64,000 nt of DNA from Niabella pedocola (GCF_021044425.1 NZ_JAJNEC010000005.1:2232001-2296000); one strand, 5' to 3'; positions 45,041 to 54,707 are shown, counted from the first letter of the stretch. Notes: generated from the sequence alone by a model not told the origin. Program-made: numbers and translations.

Positions 45041-45490
45041 ATGAAACGGGAGATAAAGTATATAGTAGTACATTGTACTGCCACACCAACAACTACAACT
45101 ATTAAAAGTATCGAACGTTACTGGAAGGTGACGCTTGGATGGGCAAATCCCGGTTACCATTATATTATTGAGCGAAACGGTGTGTTGGTGAATCTTTTGC
45201 CGGAAGATGAAATCGCAAACGGCGTGAAGGGATATAATAAAAACGCGATTCATATTTCATACATTGGAGGAATAGATGCTGATGGCCGGCCCGTTGATAA
45301 TCGAACCGATGCGCAAAAGAGAATCATGTGGGAGTGGCTGTTACTGCACCAGGAAAAATATCCGGGGGCAACGATCTTGGGACATAGAGATTTTCCGGGG
45401 GTTACCAAATCCTGTCCTTCTTTTGATGTGCGGGAGTGGATGAAGTGTTGGGAAAAGAACAATGGCCAGGATCTTATCGCCAAGGAATAA
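45041..45490 (+). CDS. Phage N-acetylmuramoyl-L-alanine amidase (endolysin)
   Basis: 149 residues, Amidase_2/T7-lysozyme fold. Zinc ligands and catalytic residues appear in order: His in IVVHCTATP (~12), Tyr/His in PGYHYIIERNG (~42), His in ILGHRDFPG (~118), Lys and Cys in TKSCPSFD (~127-129). No signal peptide, as expected for a cytoplasmic endolysin that needs a holin; no clear holin gene is seen unless one of the two upstream membrane proteins serves. Confidence 0.9.
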   Translation: MKREIKYIVVHCTATPTTTTIKSIERYWKVTLGWANPGYHYIIERNGVLVNLLPEDEIANGVKGYNKNAIHISYIGGIDADGRPVDNRTDAQKRIMWEWLLLHQEKYPGATILGHRDFPGVTKSCPSFDVREWMKCWEKNNGQDLIAKE

Positions 45491-45559
45491 TTTTAGATTG
45501 CATGCATGACATTACTGTCAGTCTTATTGCTGCGGGTATTTTTATACAAGATCTTCCGC

Positions 45560-45949
45560 TTATAGTATGGACTTCGGTTCCTTCTCCCTCGAAAACAGGT
45601 TCTTGTCGTTGCGGTAAATGTGGAAGCCCTCTTTGTTCAGACTTACCACTTGGATGGCCTTATCCACCCCGATCCGGGCAAAAACGGATTCCAGGAAGGT
45701 TACGGATTTTTCCATTTCAAATTCATACTGGTTAATGGCGGTTTCTTTCCGGATGATCTGTTCGTCGTAATCAACGATCTCCTGGGCCACCAGGTCGGTG
45801 AGCGCACGATCGGCTGGCTGCAGCAACTGGTCCCTGTCCGCTCTTAACTGGGCTACAGCCGCCTCCATCTGCTTGATATCCGCCTTTAACTTTTCATAGT
45901 TCAAAAACGCGGCAGTGATCCGGGTGGGTTGGGTTTTTGCGGGCATCAC
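45560..45949 (-). CDS. Coiled-coil hypothetical protein (intact copy)
   Basis: 129 residues, no signal peptide. Long coiled-coil (~18-85: YEKLKADIKQMEAAVAQLRA, DYDEQIIRKETAINQYEFEM) then IGVDKAIQVVSLNKEGFHIY. Family not recognised. Its 3' two thirds are duplicated at 37366-37615 in the same orientation, so the two copies bracket the 8 kb phage remnant as imperfect direct repeats. Confidence 0.7.
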   Translation of the reverse strand: MMPAKTQPTRITAAFLNYEKLKADIKQMEAAVAQLRADRDQLLQPADRALTDLVAQEIVDYDEQIIRKETAINQYEFEMEKSVTFLESVFARIGVDKAIQVVSLNKEGFHIYRNDKNLFSREKEPKSIL

Positions 45950-46136
45950 AACAATATTTTATTAAAATTAAAAAGGATTTACGGGATCGCCAAACCCGGG
46001 ATCCGTTACGGGTAGCTGGCATTATAAAGAAGGGTTCCGGCACGGTATACCTGGATTAAATATGCGCAGGCTACCCCTGCCCTGTTGAACAGCGGTATAT
46101 GTATTGTTTAAAGGGCATTAGCAAGCCGGGCCGCCG

Positions 46137-48059
46137 TTACCGGGGCCGCTTATTAATCCGCCCCTTAAACCGGCTTACGCCATTCATAAAGGCTTCTACC
46201 ACAATTCTTCCTGTGGGAAGGTGGGTAAGATCGTAATTGAAAACGGCATTTTTAATGGACCTGTATTCATGCCGTTGCCAAACCACACCATCAACGGTAA
46301 TGACAACGGTCATATCGCTAAGCTTATTAGACACCACACTGAGTTGTGTTTGATCCGTTACCGACCTTGGATAAAGCGAAAATGCCTGTTTTGCAATATT
46401 GGTATCCGGGGCAAAACCGGGTACGGCTTTAAAACTGAGGATTTCGCCATTGCCGCAATCGCTTTCAAATGCATGAATGAGGTTCCCCTTCATATCAAAC
46501 AGGCGCAGGTACCCGTCGCCATTCCGGGGCTCTGCCCAAAACTCCAGTCCGTCACCGGCGCTGTCGGTAAGCCCCAATGTATATTTACCGGCAGCGAGAC
46601 GTATCGTGTCGGTATAGAGTGTTTTGGCCTCCAGCTGTGCCGGCGCTTTCTGAAAAAGGGTATCCCGCTTGTTATTAACGAGGAAAACCCGGTTATCCTT
46701 TGGCTTATTATTGGTAAGCAGCTGTACAATAAATTCCGAAGGCAGCTTTACCGGGGCGGTAAATGAAGTGCTCCGGGCATTGTCTCCGGTCCAGGCATCT
46801 TTTTTCCCGTTGGGATTGGTTAGTACTACGCTAAAAGTATTGACCCCGTCTTTTTCGCTGATCTCGCCGGGCAGCAGGATCTCTTCCGTCTTATTGAACG
46901 AAAGAGATCCTTTCCAATGAAAGGTTTTTTTCTCAAAGCCTTCTGTTCCGTATACAATCGTAAGCGAGCGAAGGGGATCTGCGCCAAGGTTCCGGATGGA
47001 TATACGCGGGTTGAAGCTTGCCGGATTCAGCCGGAAAAACCGCTGTTCATCACTGGGCACCATAATGGCTTCGAGGGCGGCATCGTTTTTTTGATGTGGT
47101 GCAGAATACTGGAATAAATAAGCTGAAATATTTTCCACCGCCTGTACATTGCCGGTAGCGGTATAAGGCTCCATCTGCAGGGCGGCCTCATGCCGGCCGG
47201 GTTTTACCGGTACGTCGATCACATCCGGTTCCTGGAGGTCGCCGGGACACCAGTAAGCCCGGTCGTAGATCCATGTGCCACCCTGCGGGTACAGGGGATT
47301 GCCGCCACAGTCCTTCCACATATTTCGGTGATCGATGATATGGCCGTCCAGCTTCAGATCCCGCCAGCGGCTGCAAAACTCACTGCACCCGCGTGGCCGG
47401 TCCATTCCATGCCCCGTATGCTGAATGCGGATGCGATTGATGCTGGCTCCGGGAGCAGTGGTATAGCTCACGGGCAGCAGGTGGTCTTCGATTTTTTCTT
47501 TGGCGTCGCCATATTTATACCCTTTGTTCCATAGGGGCACAATGCCCAGGGGTGTCATCACCGGCGGACCGGAGATGATCTCAAAATCGATGGTCAGCGC
47601 CCACCCTACCGTATTATTTTCATAGCCGGTATGTGTATACACGATCTCCACACTATCGCGCAGCCAGGGCGAAAAATCGGTAACATCTACCTGCCATTTC
47701 CAGCTCCATCCTTTATTATATACACTGCCGTAAGGTGTAAGCATCCTGCCCAGTTCATAATTCAGCTGGGGGCCATCCGTTCCGCCCTTCCGGCGAAGCA
47801 CAATATGATCCAGGTAATCCCAGTGGGCGGTGAGTAAACTATCGGGGCTGCCCAGGGTAAGGTGCATGGTTACTTTGCGCACCGGAACCTTTTCCGCGGG
47901 AAATACACCCCAGGAAGGATAGGCTTTTTCTCCCTTCGACGGATCACAGATGATGGTAGCGCGGTTATGCGTAATAACATGACTTACGGCTGCCTTTTGT
48001 GCCGTGGCAACCATGGATGCTGCTGTCAGCAGCAGGAAGAATACCAGTTTCAATTTCAT
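46137..48059 (-). CDS. PNGase F-like peptide-N-glycosidase, T9SS exported
   Basis: 640 residues from ATG at 48059 (48077 adds six residues before MKLKLVFFLLLTAASMVATA, the signal peptide). Residues ~20-330 match the PNGase F fold; the C-domain signature HTGHGMDRPRGCSEFCSRWR, WKDCGGNPLYPQGGTWIYDR and WCPGDLQEPDV is very clear. PNGase F removes N-glycans from glycoproteins. Central beta domains follow, then a type A sorting domain (SLYPRSVTDQTQLSVVSNKL, LPTGRIVVEAFMNGV). Likely secreted or surface attached. Confidence 0.85.
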   Translation of the reverse strand: MKLKLVFFLLLTAASMVATAQKAAVSHVITHNRATIICDPSKGEKAYPSWGVFPAEKVPVRKVTMHLTLGSPDSLLTAHWDYLDHIVLRRKGGTDGPQLNYELGRMLTPYGSVYNKGWSWKWQVDVTDFSPWLRDSVEIVYTHTGYENNTVGWALTIDFEIISGPPVMTPLGIVPLWNKGYKYGDAKEKIEDHLLPVSYTTAPGASINRIRIQHTGHGMDRPRGCSEFCSRWRDLKLDGHIIDHRNMWKDCGGNPLYPQGGTWIYDRAYWCPGDLQEPDVIDVPVKPGRHEAALQMEPYTATGNVQAVENISAYLFQYSAPHQKNDAALEAIMVPSDEQRFFRLNPASFNPRISIRNLGADPLRSLTIVYGTEGFEKKTFHWKGSLSFNKTEEILLPGEISEKDGVNTFSVVLTNPNGKKDAWTGDNARSTSFTAPVKLPSEFIVQLLTNNKPKDNRVFLVNNKRDTLFQKAPAQLEAKTLYTDTIRLAAGKYTLGLTDSAGDGLEFWAEPRNGDGYLRLFDMKGNLIHAFESDCGNGEILSFKAVPGFAPDTNIAKQAFSLYPRSVTDQTQLSVVSNKLSDMTVVITVDGVVWQRHEYRSIKNAVFNYDLTHLPTGRIVVEAFMNGVSRFKGRINKRPR

Positions 48060-48287
48060 AAGCGGATAGATGATCATTTCAGGATACAGACCGAAGATAA
48101 AATAATCCGGTCATTTTTTACAGAGATCGCGGGCCGGCCATCTGCCGGTGTTGAAATGGTGCCCGGCAGTTACGCTATCAAAGCCATCGGCTCCAGCCTT
48201 GCTTACCCGGTAGCCGGTTGTTGGAAACGGTTATTTTTAATACATTACAATAAAATTCTTTTATTGAACAATAAACCGCTACTAACA

Positions 48288-48761
48288 ATGATCAGGGAAG
48301 CCACCATCAACGATATACCGCAAATCCAGGTTGTGCGCAATGCGGTGAAAGAAAATGCACTTTCTAACCCGAACCTGGTAACGGACCAGGACTGTGCGGA
48401 TTTTTTAACACAGCGGGGAAAGGGCTGGGTTTATGAAACGAACGGCCGGGTGGTGGGGTTTTCAATCGCAGATCTGAAAGCGCAGCATATATGGGCCCTG
48501 TTCCTACATCCGGAATATGAAAAAAAAGGAATTGGAAAACAATTGCATGATGTTATGCTGGACTGGTATTTTATGCAGACGGCGCAAACCGTTTGGCTGG
48601 GTACGGCACCCGGAACCAGGGCCGAGGCTTTTTACCGGAAAGCCGGCTGGACAGAAACCGGCACCCACGGAAAAGGTGAAATCCGGTTTGAAATGACTGC
48701 TGAAAAATGGAATTCAATAAAAGACAAAGGATCCTTACCGGATGAGGGGGATACCGCCTGA
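48288..48761 (+). CDS. GNAT family N-acetyltransferase
   Basis: 157 residues from ATG 48288. GNAT motifs: REATINDIPQIQVVRNAV (start), VVGFSIADLKAQHIWALFLH (beta4), PEYEKKGIGKQLHDVML (motif A, R/Q-xx-G-x-G/A variant with KKGIGKQL), TAPGTRAEAFYRKAGW (motif B). Substrate unknown. Divergent from the PNGase F-like gene. Confidence 0.88.
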   Translation: MIREATINDIPQIQVVRNAVKENALSNPNLVTDQDCADFLTQRGKGWVYETNGRVVGFSIADLKAQHIWALFLHPEYEKKGIGKQLHDVMLDWYFMQTAQTVWLGTAPGTRAEAFYRKAGWTETGTHGKGEIRFEMTAEKWNSIKDKGSLPDEGDTA

Positions 48762-48768
48762 AAGCAAA

Positions 48769-48807
48769 AAGCGGACTCCTGATCTGTAAACAGGAAACCG
48801 CTTCTTT
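48769..48807. terminator. Bidirectional terminator between convergent genes
   Basis: AAGCGG (48769-48774) pairs CCGCTT (48798-48803), with inner CCTG/CAGG, A-run before and T-rich tail after. It serves both the GNAT gene (+) and the PepSY-like gene (-). Confidence 0.8.
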
Positions 48808-48834
48808 TCCGGAAGAAATTCTTAAATGCGGCAC

Positions 48835-49278
48835 CTATGTGTCGGACCGGGTATATTTTTTTGAGGAAATCACTTCGCCGTTCAGGTCAGAAAGTACTAC
48901 AAACAGATGCCGCTCATTGCGCAGCGAAAAAGTGTAGGTAAGCGCATCTTTTGTATAAAGCTCCGTTACGCCGTAGATCTCGCAGCCTTTGTATTGCTTC
49001 CGGATCCGTTGCCGCACAAATACCGGTAGCCCTTCTTCTTTATAATAGCGGATGGTTTGAATGAGGTTGCCGGTATTGTCGAACCGGGCTTTCATCAGTT
49101 TGCCTTCTGCTTTGAATGAGACATCGCTGTATTCCTTGCCGGAGACCCAAACTACATTTTGTACATTGCTGAACAAGGCATTAAAAGATTTCAGCGCCTG
49201 CTCTCCCACAATGGGCGTTGCTGCAAAGGCTCCGGAGGCCAGGCAGCAGAGAAGCATAAATAAAGTAAGCCGTTTCAT
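48835..49278 (-). CDS. Periplasmic PepSY-like/DUF2874 protein
   Basis: 147 residues. Signal peptide LTLFMLLCCLASGAFA. The body has the small BLIP/PepSY-like fold typical of Bacteroidetes (FNALFSNVQNVVWVSGKEYS, MKARFDNTGNLIQTIRYY, KQYKGCEIYGVTELYTKD). Function unknown; such proteins are often induced with envelope stress systems. Confidence 0.75.
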   Translation of the reverse strand: MKRLTLFMLLCCLASGAFAATPIVGEQALKSFNALFSNVQNVVWVSGKEYSDVSFKAEGKLMKARFDNTGNLIQTIRYYKEEGLPVFVRQRIRKQYKGCEIYGVTELYTKDALTYTFSLRNERHLFVVLSDLNGEVISSKKYTRSDT

Positions 49279-49508
49279 GGTATATGTTTTAATTTTTTTT
49301 GACAGGGTGGTTCATCCGTTTACCTGTATAAAAGTAGTACCATCGCAAAAAAAAATCATCCCCCGTTAAACGTGATTTTTATGGCCCGGGCGTATAGGAA
49401 ATGTTAAAATACCCCCCGGTCAGTTTTATGACAAAAGCCGTTTTTGGGCGCGGAAAATGGCCATTGCCGGATTATTACGAAAGGATGCCAGGGCTGGGAT
49501 ATAAAAAA
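49279..49508. other. Intergenic region upstream of the PepSY-like gene
   Basis: Probably contains the promoter of the leftward gene at 48835. A CCCCCGTTAAACG block at 49360 recalls half of the 17 bp palindrome near susC, but only one arm is good. Confidence 0.35.
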
Positions 49509-49594
49509 GGCTGTCTTAAAGACCATTACTGATATCATGCTGCAGCAACTAAACACCATACAGCCTGACGATTCAGCGATCGTTTAAGACAGCT
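49509..49594 (-). terminator. Wide-loop hairpin after susD
   Basis: GGCTGTCTTAAA (49509-49520) pairs TTTAAGACAGCT (49583-49594) over 11-12 bases with a 62 base loop, and the minus strand continues into a T-run. It ends the susC-susD transcript; the long loop contains smaller symmetric pieces (TGATATCA, CGATCG). Confidence 0.65.
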
Positions 49595-49617
49595 CTTTAA
49601 AGCAGCTGGTTTAAAAA

Positions 49618-51144
49618 CTATTCGTTGATCCGTGAATTGTAATCAAACTCCCGGTTGGGAACCACCCAGGTCCATTTATTACTATCCTCAGGTTTAATGG
49701 TTACCGCCAGTGCTGCGGGAAAGCTGCCGCCCTGGTCGGTTGCCACCCGTTGAATGGTGGTTCCCCATCGCTTCAGATCAAACCAGTCAAACCCTTCACC
49801 CCATAATTCAACGCTCCTGTAAAATTTGATTTCATTGAGCAGGTCCGCCCCGGTTTTCGAAACGGTGTAGCTGGCATCCCTGCCGGATGTTTTATTCAAC
49901 TCTACCAACAGCGCCTGAATTTCAGCGGCAGGTTTGTTCTGAAAGTATTTGGCTTCTGCTTCTATAAGCAGCATTTCCGAAGACCGGAAATGGTTCAGGT
50001 TCCCTACGCCGGGCAGGTCGTTGGCTTTAAACTTGAATTGCATATAGGCGTATATAGTGGAGTTGGACTGCAGATCAGGAAACAGGTTTTTTGCATAAGT
50101 GGATAAGGCTGCCGAAGCCTGGCCATTACCCGTATTATACGTATAGCCCGTTGGATCCAGGAAAAGACTTCTCCGGATATCCGATGCCGGTATCTTGGTA
50201 AAAAGCAGTTTATTGATACATTTAGGGGTGGTTCTTACTGCCGAGGCATTGGAGTTATAGGCAATATAAGACTGGAAGGAATAATAATATAAGGTTTCAT
50301 CTGATGCGCCGTAACTGCTCCAGATCCACTCAGAAGTGGGATCTGCAAAGCCCTTGCGGTAGTCGGTATTATTCATCAGTGGATATTCCTCCCGGGCTTT
50401 TTTTGCATACTGCTCTGCTGTTGAATAATCCTGCCGGTTCAGGGCAGCGCGGGCATAAACCGCGTAAGCTACGTTCTTATCCGCATCAAAATTATGCTCC
50501 CGGGTTTTGCCGGAACTTTGATACATGCCAATTGCATCATCCAGGTCTTTGTATATCTGGGCATAACAGTCTTTAAGGGATGATCTTGGTATTTCCCCGG
50601 TACCTTGATCCAGTCTTAATACCACGGCCTTCGTGGCGCCTTCCTGTGAGTCGGACCACCGGTTGCCATAAAGTTGTAACAGCATCATATAACAATAAGC
50701 CCGGTAAGTGAGCGCCTGGGCCTTTATAAACTGCCGCTCGGCTTCGGTACCTTGGGCACCGTCGATGCGGGCAATGATCGTATTGGCATTTCCGATAACC
50801 TTATAATAGTAATACCAGGGATAGTAATCATAAATGGTAGTGGAGATTTGGGTATAGGTAGCGTTGATGATGGGCGCCCACCCGGGAAGGTTAACATAGA
50901 AGTCGGCACCGGGATAGTTCCCGTACCACATCTTTATGGTGCCCTCTCCATTGAACCCCTGCGATTCCAGGTATTGGGTGGTCATCATCTTGGCCAGCCC
51001 ATTAACCGCCAGTTTGGCATTGGTAGTGGTTTCAAATACTGTTTCCGGACTGGCGGCATCGGTAGGCTTTGTATCTAAATAGGTTTTATTGCATGACGAT
51101 AAAACGGCAATGGCAATAAGGAGGCCTGATATAAACTTGTTCAT
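49618..51144 (-). CDS. susD: SusD/RagB family outer-membrane lipoprotein
   Basis: 508 residues. Lipoprotein signal LLIAIAVLSSC (Cys ~18), then the SusD opening NKTYLDTKPTDAASPETVF and TPR-like helices (IKAQALTYRAYCYMMLLQLY). The C-terminal part has RSSEMLLIEAEAKYFQNKP, EIKFYRSVELWGEGFDWFDL KR-type signature and ends VPNREFDYNSRINE. It lids the SusC pore and binds the substrate. Starts 12 bases after susC. Confidence 0.95.
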   Translation of the reverse strand: MNKFISGLLIAIAVLSSCNKTYLDTKPTDAASPETVFETTTNAKLAVNGLAKMMTTQYLESQGFNGEGTIKMWYGNYPGADFYVNLPGWAPIINATYTQISTTIYDYYPWYYYYKVIGNANTIIARIDGAQGTEAERQFIKAQALTYRAYCYMMLLQLYGNRWSDSQEGATKAVVLRLDQGTGEIPRSSLKDCYAQIYKDLDDAIGMYQSSGKTREHNFDADKNVAYAVYARAALNRQDYSTAEQYAKKAREEYPLMNNTDYRKGFADPTSEWIWSSYGASDETLYYYSFQSYIAYNSNASAVRTTPKCINKLLFTKIPASDIRRSLFLDPTGYTYNTGNGQASAALSTYAKNLFPDLQSNSTIYAYMQFKFKANDLPGVGNLNHFRSSEMLLIEAEAKYFQNKPAAEIQALLVELNKTSGRDASYTVSKTGADLLNEIKFYRSVELWGEGFDWFDLKRWGTTIQRVATDQGGSFPAALAVTIKPEDSNKWTWVVPNREFDYNSRINE

Positions 51145-51156
51145 AATTTCAAAAAT

Positions 51157-54100
51157 TTATAATCCTAAATTAATACCCAGGGAAAACACTCTCGGTGTCA
51201 TAAAATAACTGTAGTGGGTACCGTTAAAAGACTGCTGCGGGTTCAGGCCCTGCAGCCGGGTAAACGTTGCCAGGTTTTCGATCGTGAAATTCACGAAACA
51301 GGAGCGTATGGATGCTTTTTCAAGAATCTCAGCAGGGACGCGGTACCCGAGGTTAATATTCTTTATCACTCCATAAGTGGCATCTTGTAAAAAACGAGAG
51401 GAAGTGGCATTGGATTGTGCGCTTTTGGAATAGTCGATCACCGGAACACCTTTCGGATCCAGCCGGTTGGAGGCCTCTGCGGTCATTCCTGCAGGCGCAC
51501 CATTCCAGGCGTTTAAAAGATCGGTGTGTAAATTGCCGGGTGTACCAGACATGGTCATCAGATCCTGGTATGCATAGTCCATGATCTTACCGCCCAGGCT
51601 ATAGGTGAACATGCCCGAGAGGGTGAGGTTCTTCCAGTCTATCTTCAGCGTAACACCTCCAAATGCTTTCGGTATGGAACTTCCGCTCCAGTTCCTTTTG
51701 GCATAGGTGATATTGTTTACATAGTTCTTACCATTAATGGTTACCAGGTTGGCCGCAGGTATGGCGGTTCCGGGCTGGCTGCTAACGCCCCCGTTGTATA
51801 CCACATCATCCGCAATATAAAGCGCGTTTCCGTTCATCTGATCAACGCCCGCGTATTGATACATCCAGAAGTCGTAGATACTATGGCCTTCGAACAACTT
51901 TTTTGTACCGCTGATGATACCATCCTTCCGGTTTTGCTCAGGCAGCCGCAGGATCTTATTCTTCATAAAGGTAGCATTGGCGCCCAGGTTCAGGCGGAGG
52001 TCTTTGTGGTCGATGATATAATAGTCGGCACTGAATTCCCATCCCCTGTTAGACAGGGTTCCCAGGTTTTTTAATACGGTGGCTTCTGCGAGGTCTCCGT
52101 TCGTAGCGCCGGCGGAAAGTGGCAGATTCAAGGGAAAGATCAGATCAATGGAACGTTTGTCAAAATATTCCGCAATGAAATTCAGCCGTTTAAAAAGCTG
52201 GCCTTCCAGGGCCGCGCCCCAGGTTCCTACTTTCTCCCAAACCAGGTCTGTAGCGCCGATCTGCGACAGGTACACGGCCGCTATATTGGCATTCTGATCG
52301 ATGGTGTATAAGGACTGCCAGGCATAACGGGTGGCGCTGGCATCGTTACCTACTTCTCCATAACCGGCTCTCAGCTTCAGGTTACTGATAGCCTTTACGG
52401 GCTGCAGGAAGGATTCTCCCGTAAGCACCCAGGCGCCGGAGATGCCCATAAAATTGCCCCACCGGTGATCGGGATTAAAACGCGATGAACCATCTCTTCT
52501 GAACGATCCTTCCAAAAAGTATTTCTGATCATAATTATACCGCACGCGGCTTAAATAACTTTCACTGCGTATGACGTTATCAAATTCGCCAAAGGAGATC
52601 ATATTGGTAAAATTGTCCAGGTTATCCAAACCGGTGAAGGTTTGTGTGCCTTTCATACCGGAAAGGTTGCTGTAAAAGTTATTATAGTTTTCATGACCGG
52701 CCAATACATCCACATTGTGTTTGCCAAAGTACCGTGTCCAGTTCAGTTGTTGCTGAAAGGTATAGATCATATACCGGTACAGATCCCGGCCGGCGCGCCC
52801 CTGGTTGCCATATCCATCCCCGATGATGGGGTTATCATACCGCCTGAGTTTGGTGTTTTTGGTATACAGATCCCCGGTAATGGTAAACGAAAAGTCTTTA
52901 AGGAATTTGATGTTTGCAAACGCCTGTCCCTGCAGGGAGCTGATATCGGTCCTTCTGCTATTGAGCTCATTTTCCCAGATCGCATGACGGCCCACATTCT
53001 GCACGCGGTTGTATTGGGTACCATCGTCATACTGTTTATCGCCATTGGCGTCGAGGATGTATTCACCGGTGGTCATATCATGCAGGTGCACGGGAAATAC
53101 GGGAGCAATAGTGCGGGCAAACTCGATGGGATTTACAAATGATCCATCCTCATCGGTGTAATTGTTGTTGATCTGGCTGGTACCATTAATGACCATACCG
53201 GCCTTAAACCATTTTACCGGGGTTATATCCGCATTGATCCTGCCCGAAAAACGCTGGAAGCGGGAGCGTTTAAAGAATCCTTTTTCATCAAGATAGCCTG
53301 TTGAAAAGAATAAGCTGCTTTTATCGGTGCGTATCCCGCCATTTACCGTATAATCCTGCCGGTGCCCGGTTTGGAGAATGGGCGAAAACCAGTCCAGGTC
53401 GCCCTTGTAGCCGTCCCTTACCGTAGCCCCGCTTACAAGCTTGCCGTTCTGATCAAAAAGCTGGTCGTCTGGTTTATTGTAAAGATTGTAGTGGATATTG
53501 TCTGCAATCACCGACTGTGTAGCCTTGGCGTTGGCTTTTTCCATCGTATTGTACACACTGCTTGTTGATAAAAGATTGTTGCGGTATCCCAGCCACATCG
53601 CTTCCATATATTGATCGGGGCTCATAGTTTTATACTCCCGGATGCCACGTGTATACAGCCCCTGATTTACCACAGCATTAAAAACGGGTTTATTGGAGCC
53701 TGCCTTTTTTGTGGTGATCAGCACTACCCCGTTCGATGCTTTATTCCCGTAAAGCGCGGCTGCAGCGGCATCCTTTAATACGGACACACTTTCGATATCA
53801 TTAGCGTTCAGATCCGAAATGCTGCCGCCGAAAATGACCCCGTCCACCACATACAGCGGATTGTTGTTCCCGTTAACCGAGGAGAAGCCTCGTATGCGCA
53901 GCAGGGGGTCTTCACCCGGCTGTCCGTAAGTATTATTCACCATCACGCCGGCAGCAGCACCTTCCAGAACGCCGGTAACGCTGGTAAGGGCGCGCTTCTC
54001 AATATCCTGTGCATTGATGGAAGCCACAGCACCGGTGATCGATTTACGGGTTTGCTTACCATAGGCCGTAACAATCACCATTTCCATGGCTTCTTTGGCC

Positions 54101-54390
54101 TGCGACAATACCACGCTCACATACGATTCATTGCCGGGCACGGTAACCTGCCTGGTGGTCATACCAATGGACGATACCTCAAGTGTGCGCTTACCCTGGG
54201 GAAGCGTAATGGAAAAGCTGCCGTCGGTTTTGGTAGAAACGCCCGTATTTGTTCCTACGATTACAACGGTTGCGGCAATAACAGGAGCTCCGTTTTCTCC
54301 TGTAACAACGCCTGTAACTACCCGTTCCTGTGCCATAGCTGCACTGTACAGGCTCATTACAAACAAAAAAAGTAATAGGATCCTTCTCAT
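51157..54390 (-). CDS. susC: SusC/RagA family TonB-dependent transporter
   Basis: 1077 residues. Signal peptide LLLFLFVMSLYSAAMAQ; carboxypeptidase-like domain (~22-100, VVTGVVTGENGAPVIAATVV); plug domain (~115-230, TGAVASINAQDIEKRALTSV, DPLLRIRGFSSVNGNNNPLY, DAAAAALYGNKASNGVVLIT); then the 22-strand barrel ending FSLGINLGL. No extra N-terminal anti-sigma-interacting domain was seen. Pairs with SusD; the substrate is unknown because no glycosidase, peptidase or sulfatase is next to it. Confidence 0.96.
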   Translation of the reverse strand: MRRILLLFLFVMSLYSAAMAQERVVTGVVTGENGAPVIAATVVIVGTNTGVSTKTDGSFSITLPQGKRTLEVSSIGMTTRQVTVPGNESYVSVVLSQAKEAMEMVIVTAYGKQTRKSITGAVASINAQDIEKRALTSVTGVLEGAAAGVMVNNTYGQPGEDPLLRIRGFSSVNGNNNPLYVVDGVIFGGSISDLNANDIESVSVLKDAAAAALYGNKASNGVVLITTKKAGSNKPVFNAVVNQGLYTRGIREYKTMSPDQYMEAMWLGYRNNLLSTSSVYNTMEKANAKATQSVIADNIHYNLYNKPDDQLFDQNGKLVSGATVRDGYKGDLDWFSPILQTGHRQDYTVNGGIRTDKSSLFFSTGYLDEKGFFKRSRFQRFSGRINADITPVKWFKAGMVINGTSQINNNYTDEDGSFVNPIEFARTIAPVFPVHLHDMTTGEYILDANGDKQYDDGTQYNRVQNVGRHAIWENELNSRRTDISSLQGQAFANIKFLKDFSFTITGDLYTKNTKLRRYDNPIIGDGYGNQGRAGRDLYRYMIYTFQQQLNWTRYFGKHNVDVLAGHENYNNFYSNLSGMKGTQTFTGLDNLDNFTNMISFGEFDNVIRSESYLSRVRYNYDQKYFLEGSFRRDGSSRFNPDHRWGNFMGISGAWVLTGESFLQPVKAISNLKLRAGYGEVGNDASATRYAWQSLYTIDQNANIAAVYLSQIGATDLVWEKVGTWGAALEGQLFKRLNFIAEYFDKRSIDLIFPLNLPLSAGATNGDLAEATVLKNLGTLSNRGWEFSADYYIIDHKDLRLNLGANATFMKNKILRLPEQNRKDGIISGTKKLFEGHSIYDFWMYQYAGVDQMNGNALYIADDVVYNGGVSSQPGTAIPAANLVTINGKNYVNNITYAKRNWSGSSIPKAFGGVTLKIDWKNLTLSGMFTYSLGGKIMDYAYQDLMTMSGTPGNLHTDLLNAWNGAPAGMTAEASNRLDPKGVPVIDYSKSAQSNATSSRFLQDATYGVIKNINLGYRVPAEILEKASIRSCFVNFTIENLATFTRLQGLNPQQSFNGTHYSYFMTPRVFSLGINLGL

Positions 54391-54621
54391 GTACTTCTTT
54401 TTAGTTAAACAATAATTTTTACAATAAGGGAGCAGGCGTTTATGCCTGGCATGCTGACAGCAGCAACGTGCATTGTTATAAAAGCAATGGTTTTTAATTA
54501 AGGCAGGCGGGTAGAGCGAATGTCTTTCTTTTCTCCGTAGCTAATATTATACAGATACATCATCATTTTATTACTACTTACAGCAGCAACACAAAGGAAA
54601 ATATTTGTTAAATTTTGAACG

Positions 54622-54638
54622 TCACCCCAAAAGGGGGA
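54622..54638. promoter_or_regulatory. 17 bp palindrome, site 1 (upstream of susC)
   Basis: TCACCCCAAAAGGGGGA. Shares the TCCCCC-N5-GGGGGA layout with 54691-54707 and 58612-58628. It lies 232 bases upstream of susC, between susC and the response-regulator gene. Confidence 0.6.
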
Positions 54639-54690
54639 TTGCCTTGTAACATAGATCCAGAGCGGGTTTCAAAACATATGTCAAAAAAAA

Positions 54691-54707
54691 TCCCCCTAAA
54701 CGGGGGA
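54691..54707. promoter_or_regulatory. 17 bp palindrome, site 2 (upstream of susC)
   Basis: TCCCCCTAAACGGGGGA, two perfect 6 bp arms around a 5 base centre. 69 bases from site 1, start to start. Best explained as a dimer-binding operator, possibly for the NarL-type regulator next door. Confidence 0.65.

Noticed and set aside
37366..45949. Phage attachment sites
   Set aside because: The flanking repeats are diverged gene copies with indels rather than short identical att sequences, and no integrase or transposase gene is present.
49359..49375. Fourth copy of the 17 bp GC palindrome
   Set aside because: Only the CCCCCG arm is present; the right arm does not match.
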